Made by a program: the position numbers and the translations under genes. From an uncultured Ruminococcus sp. (GTDB taxonomy: Bacteria; Bacillota; Clostridia; Oscillospirales; Ruminococcaceae): 23,824 nt of DNA. Below are positions 21,102-23,824 of this stretch, piece after piece. Every line of letters starts with the position of its first letter. The stretch's first letter is position 1. The stretch lies in contig CAMBJF010000013.1 of assembly GCA_945867875.1 (NCBI GenBank), positions 1-23,824 of the forward strand. The letters run 5' to 3'. The notes under the pieces are model-generated. The model searched no databases. It saw only the letters and a program-made list of their open reading frames with translations, and was not told where the DNA came from.

Positions 21102-21130
21102 TTGACAAAGCCGCCTGCCGATGTTAAAAT
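21102..21130 (+). promoter_or_regulatory. Promoter of the second TetR gene
   Basis: A perfect TTGACA (21102-21107), 17-bp spacer and TAAAAT (21125-21130) with an extended TG at 21122-21123. A direct repeat CAATATG (21074-21080 and 21083-21089, 9-bp period) lies just upstream between the divergent promoters and may bind a regulator. Confidence 0.8.
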
Positions 21131-21166
21131 ATCATTATAAGCTATCGGGAAAGGACAGGTATTTTT

Positions 21167-21727
21167 ATGTCACAGGTAACAAAACGGGCACTTGAAGCAT
21201 CACTGAAAAATCTGCTTCTCAAAAAGCCCCTTGACAAAATAACCATAAACGACATCACCGAGGACTGCGGCATAAACCGTATGACCTTCTATTATCATTT
21301 CAAGGATATCTATGACCTGATAGAATGGTGCTGTGTGGAGGACGCAAAGAAAGCGCTGGAGGGCAAAAAGACCTATGACACCTGGCAGCAGGGCTTTTTG
21401 CAGATATTTGAAGCCGTTCTTGACAACAAGCCCTTTATCCTGAACGTATATCATTCCGTGAGCCGTGAGCAGGTGGAGATATATCTTTACAAGCTGACCT
21501 ACGACCTGCTTATCGGTGTGGTGGAGGAAAAATCGGCGGGAATGAATGTCCGTGAGGAGGACAAAAAGTTCATTGCGGATTTTTACAAATATGCCTTTGT
21601 GGGGCTTATGCTTGACTGGGTAAGGCACGATATGAAGGGTGACCCTCACAGGATAATCGAGGATCTTTCTGTTGTGATGCACGGAAATGTTGCAGCGGCT
21701 TTGGAACGATTTAAGACGAACAGGTAA
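21167..21727 (+). CDS. TetR/AcrR family regulator, DhaS-like C-terminal domain
   Basis: The 186-residue product has a TetR HTH at about residues 5-50: KRALEASLKNLLLKKPLDKI, then TINDITEDCGINRMTFYYHFKDIYDLI. The YYHFKDIYDLIEW turn and the C-terminal pattern (FVGLMLDWVRHDMKGDP) point to the group with a TetR_C_8-like domain found beside the dihydroxyacetone kinase activator DhaS and many Firmicute regulators. RBS AAAGGACAGG lies 9-18 nt upstream. It is divergent from the rpiB operon and followed, after a terminator, by oleate hydratase. It may control oleate hydratase, its own gene or rpiB; a fatty-acid-like ligand is inference only. Confidence 0.9.
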   Translation: MSQVTKRALEASLKNLLLKKPLDKITINDITEDCGINRMTFYYHFKDIYDLIEWCCVEDAKKALEGKKTYDTWQQGFLQIFEAVLDNKPFILNVYHSVSREQVEIYLYKLTYDLLIGVVEEKSAGMNVREEDKKFIADFYKYAFVGLMLDWVRHDMKGDPHRIIEDLSVVMHGNVAAALERFKTNR

Positions 21728-21771
21728 ATCTTATCAAACCCGCCAAAATGATAAAAAAATAATCTCTTTTC

Positions 21772-21806
21772 TCCCTCTGATAAAATTCTTATCAGAGGGA
21801 TTTTTC
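21772..21806 (+). terminator. Intrinsic terminator after second TetR gene
   Basis: TCCCTCTGATAA (21772-21783) pairs perfectly with TTATCAGAGGGA (21789-21800), 12 bp with a 5-nt loop, followed by a T run. Confidence 0.92.
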
Positions 21807-21812
21807 TGTTTA

Positions 21813-21846
21813 TTGAAAAAACTCTCCGTTTGAGATAATATATAAT
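21813..21846 (+). promoter_or_regulatory. Likely promoter of the oleate hydratase gene
   Basis: TTGAAA (21813-21818) precedes GATAAT (21834-21839, 15 bp) and TAATAT (21836-21841, 17 bp), with a TATAAT at 21841-21846 too distant (22 bp) for it. The gene needs its own promoter after the terminator, and this is the only candidate; which -10 is used is unclear. Confidence 0.5.
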
Positions 21847-21909
21847 TACCGAAAGAAAAAAATAAAGAAACAACATCATAAGATATAAATTTTTCAGGAG
21901 GTATGTTTT

Positions 21910-23685
21910 ATGTATTATTCAAGCGGAAATTACGAAGCATTCGCAAGACCCAAGAAACCCGAGGGCGTTGACGGAAAATCAGCATATATCGTAGGAAGCG
22001 GACTTGCCGCTCTCACAGCTGCCTGCTACCTTGTCCGTGACGGACAGATGAAGGGCGAGCACGTTCATATCCTCGAGAAGGAGCAGATCGCAGGCGGTGC
22101 CTGTGACGGCTGGAAGTTTGAGAATGTGGGATATGTTATGAGAGGCGGACGTGAAATGGACAACCATTTCGAGGTAATGTGGGACCTGTTCCGCTCTATT
22201 CCCTCTATCGAGACCGAGGGTGTTTCCGTTCTCGACGAATACTACTGGCTCAACAAGGCTGACCCCAACTATTCCCTCTGCCGTGCCACCGTGAACAGGG
22301 GCGAGGACGCTCACACCGACGGCAAATTCGACATCTCCGACAAGGGCGCTATGGAGATAATGAAGCTCTTTTTCACCGCCAATGAGGACCTCCAGAACAA
22401 GCGCATCACAGATGTGTTTGACGACGAAGTATTAAACTCCAACTTCTGGCTCTACTGGCGCACGATGTTCGCTTTTGAGAACTGGCACAGTGCTCTTGAA
22501 ATGAAGCTTTATATCCAGCGCTTTATCCACCACATCGGTGGTCTCCCCGACTTCAAGGCTCTGAGATTTACAAAGTACAATCAGTATGAGTCAATGATAC
22601 TGCCTATGGTAAAGTATCTTGAAAGCTTCGGCGTTCAGTTCCATTTCGGCGTAAAGGTCGTAAACGTTGAATTTGACTGCAACGAAAAGCGCAAGCAGGC
22701 AACAAGGATTGACGTTATCCGTGACGGCAACAACGAGTCTATCGACCTTACCGAAAATGACCTTGTGTTCATCACAAACGGCGGCTGCGTTGAAAACTCC
22801 TCTATCGGCAGCCAGAACACTCCCGCTCCCTATAATTATGAGATAAAGCCCGGCGGCGGCTGGGATATGTGGCGCAAAATTGCGGCTCAGGACCCTGCAT
22901 TCGGTCACCCTGACAAGTTCTGCTACGACCCTGAACAGACAAACTGGATGAGTGCCACCGTCACCACTCTTGACCAGCGCATAATCCCCTATATCAAGAA
23001 CATCTGCAAGCGTGACCCGTTCTCCGGCAAGGTGGTAACAGGCGGCATCGTTACAGCAAAGGACTCCTCATGGCTCCTGAGCTGGACTATCAACCGTCAG
23101 CCTCAGTTCAGAAGTCAGCCCAAGGATCAGTGCCTTGTATGGGTATATGCACTTTTCTCCGACAAAGACGGCGACTACGTTAAGAAGCCTATGAGAGACT
23201 GCACAGGCAAGGAGATCTGTATGGAATGGCTCTATCACATCGGCGTTCCCGAAAATGAGATAGAGGAGCTTGCGGAGCACAGTGCAAACACTGTTCCTTG
23301 TATGATGCCCTATATCACTGCATTCTTTATGCCCCGTGAGTACGGCGACAGACCTGCTGTTGTTCCTGAGGGCGCAGTAAACTTCGCATTCCTCGGTCAG
23401 TTTGCGGAGACAAAGCGTGACACTATCTTCACTACCGAGTATTCTATGCGTACAGGTATGGAAGCGGTTTACACACTCCTCGATATCGACAGGGGCGTTC
23501 CCGAGGTATGGGGCAGCGTTTATGATGTCCGTGCTCTCCTTGACGCTACCGTAAAGCTCCGTGACGGCAAAAAGATAACCGATATGGACGTAAATCTTAT
23601 TGAAAGATTTGCCCTGAAAAAGCTCCTTGAAAAGATCAAGGGCACTGATATCGAAAAGCTTTTAAAGGAATACAACGTTATCTGA
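21910..23685 (+). CDS. ohyA: Oleate hydratase
   Basis: The 591-residue product is an FAD-dependent oleate hydratase, adding water to the cis-9 double bond of unsaturated fatty acids to make 10-hydroxystearate. Length fits the family (about 590). The nucleotide-binding site reads VGSGLAALTAACYL (28-41). The catalytic loop RGGREM places Glu82, and MKLYIQRF places Tyr201, the same numbers as the catalytic pair Glu82/Tyr201 I remember for Staphylococcus aureus OhyA. The NTVPCMMPYITAFFMPREYGDRP stretch and FAETKRDTIFTTEYSMRTGMEAVYTLL are characteristic of the family. RBS CAGGAGG is 7 nt before the ATG. It probably detoxifies host or dietary unsaturated fatty acids. A TetR gene lies upstream and a very strong terminator follows. 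Confidence 0.97.
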   Translation: MYYSSGNYEAFARPKKPEGVDGKSAYIVGSGLAALTAACYLVRDGQMKGEHVHILEKEQIAGGACDGWKFENVGYVMRGGREMDNHFEVMWDLFRSIPSIETEGVSVLDEYYWLNKADPNYSLCRATVNRGEDAHTDGKFDISDKGAMEIMKLFFTANEDLQNKRITDVFDDEVLNSNFWLYWRTMFAFENWHSALEMKLYIQRFIHHIGGLPDFKALRFTKYNQYESMILPMVKYLESFGVQFHFGVKVVNVEFDCNEKRKQATRIDVIRDGNNESIDLTENDLVFITNGGCVENSSIGSQNTPAPYNYEIKPGGGWDMWRKIAAQDPAFGHPDKFCYDPEQTNWMSATVTTLDQRIIPYIKNICKRDPFSGKVVTGGIVTAKDSSWLLSWTINRQPQFRSQPKDQCLVWVYALFSDKDGDYVKKPMRDCTGKEICMEWLYHIGVPENEIEELAEHSANTVPCMMPYITAFFMPREYGDRPAVVPEGAVNFAFLGQFAETKRDTIFTTEYSMRTGMEAVYTLLDIDRGVPEVWGSVYDVRALLDATVKLRDGKKITDMDVNLIERFALKKLLEKIKGTDIEKLLKEYNVI

Positions 23686-23712
23686 TAAACGCTTACACCT
23701 CTCTTATCCTAT

Positions 23713-23762
23713 AAAAAGCCCCACGGCACAGCTTTTATTATGGCTGTGCCGTGGGGACTTTT
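23713..23762 (+). terminator. Very strong terminator after oleate hydratase
   Basis: A perfect 14-bp GC-rich stem, CCCCACGGCACAGC (23719-23732) with GCTGTGCCGTGGGG (23743-23756), has a 10-nt loop. A further AAAAAG (23713-23718) pairs with CTTTTT (23758-23763) across a bulged A, so the T run is part of an extended stem. Confidence 0.95.
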
Positions 23763-23779
23763 TGCATATTCATAAATTC

Positions 23780-23824
23780 CTGTCTCTTATACACATCTGA
23801 CGCTGCCGACGATATGCAGTGTGT
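23780..23824. other. Illumina Nextera i5-side adapter (not genomic)
   Basis: Positions 23780-23812 match the reverse complement of the 33-nt Nextera Read 1 adapter, starting with the Tn5 mosaic end CTGTCTCTTATACACATCT. The next eight bases, TATGCAGT (23813-23820), are in the i5 index position; their reverse complement ACTGCATA is, from memory, index S506. GTGT (23821-23824) begins the P5 side. Genomic sequence ends at about 23779. Confidence 0.98.

Noticed and set aside
49..23779. CRISPR array, tRNA, rRNA, insertion sequence or prophage
   Set aside because: I found no regularly spaced repeats, tRNA-like cloverleaf, rRNA-like tract, transposase or phage gene in reading both strands; a tool search (tRNAscan-SE, CRISPRCasFinder) could confirm.

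Overview
The window looks like one whole assembled contig from a moderate-GC, low-oxygen-lifestyle Firmicute, most probably a Ruminococcus-like member of the Oscillospiraceae. That guess rests on gene content (DarA, RicT, DUF1540, DUF3343, a cysteine desulfurase-like protein of the Firmicute type), clear AGGAGG-type ribosome binding sites, TTGACA/TATAAT promoters and frequent intrinsic terminators. Both ends are not genomic: bases 1-48 and 23780-23824 are Illumina Nextera adapter with index sequences, so only about 49-23779 should be treated as organism DNA.

Layout. 125-6014 (+) looks like one long transcription unit ending at a strong terminator: PadR regulator, its HAAS-type membrane partner, a PLP decarboxylase, then the conserved Firmicute cluster darA - holB - ricT (without tmk and yaaR, which sit there in Bacillus subtilis), a 55-residue membrane microprotein and an SPFH/prohibitin-like protein. 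6036-8253 (+) holds a HAD hydrolase, homoserine kinase under a consensus promoter, and a NUDIX hydrolase. 8306-11908 (+) is a three-gene envelope operon: a D,D-carboxypeptidase-like protein whose second motif reads SAC instead of SxN, a two-TM BY-kinase/Wzz-like protein whose nucleotide-binding motifs have all been lost, and an esterase. 11891-13210 (+) is a TetR regulator with a double palindromic operator, overlapping an ATC-hydrolase-family gene broken by a one-base frameshift. 13292-15155 (+) carries a DUF1540 protein behind a striking leader hairpin, then a DUF3343 putative Se/S carrier paired with a cysteine desulfurase-like enzyme. 15346-15849 (-) is an unknown five-TM protein.

16057-17630 (+) is a solitary sugar-type ABC solute-binding lipoprotein under a promoter with a cre/LacI-type operator; no permease or ATPase genes accompany it. 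17632-21048 (-) holds a MIF-like tautomerase and an apparent operon rpiB - upp - family 2 glycosyltransferase - ppa, each pair separated by 21 nt if the starts are right. Finally 21102-23763 (+) has a second TetR-type regulator and oleate hydratase, closed by a very strong terminator.

Most of the window is ordinary housekeeping and accessory metabolism. I see no rRNA, tRNA, CRISPR array, insertion sequence or phage module. The points that most deserve attention are the degenerate BY-kinase-like protein and its SAC-motif neighbour, the frameshifted ATC hydrolase gene, the DUF1540 leader hairpin, the DUF3343/cysteine desulfurase pair, and the adapter contamination.
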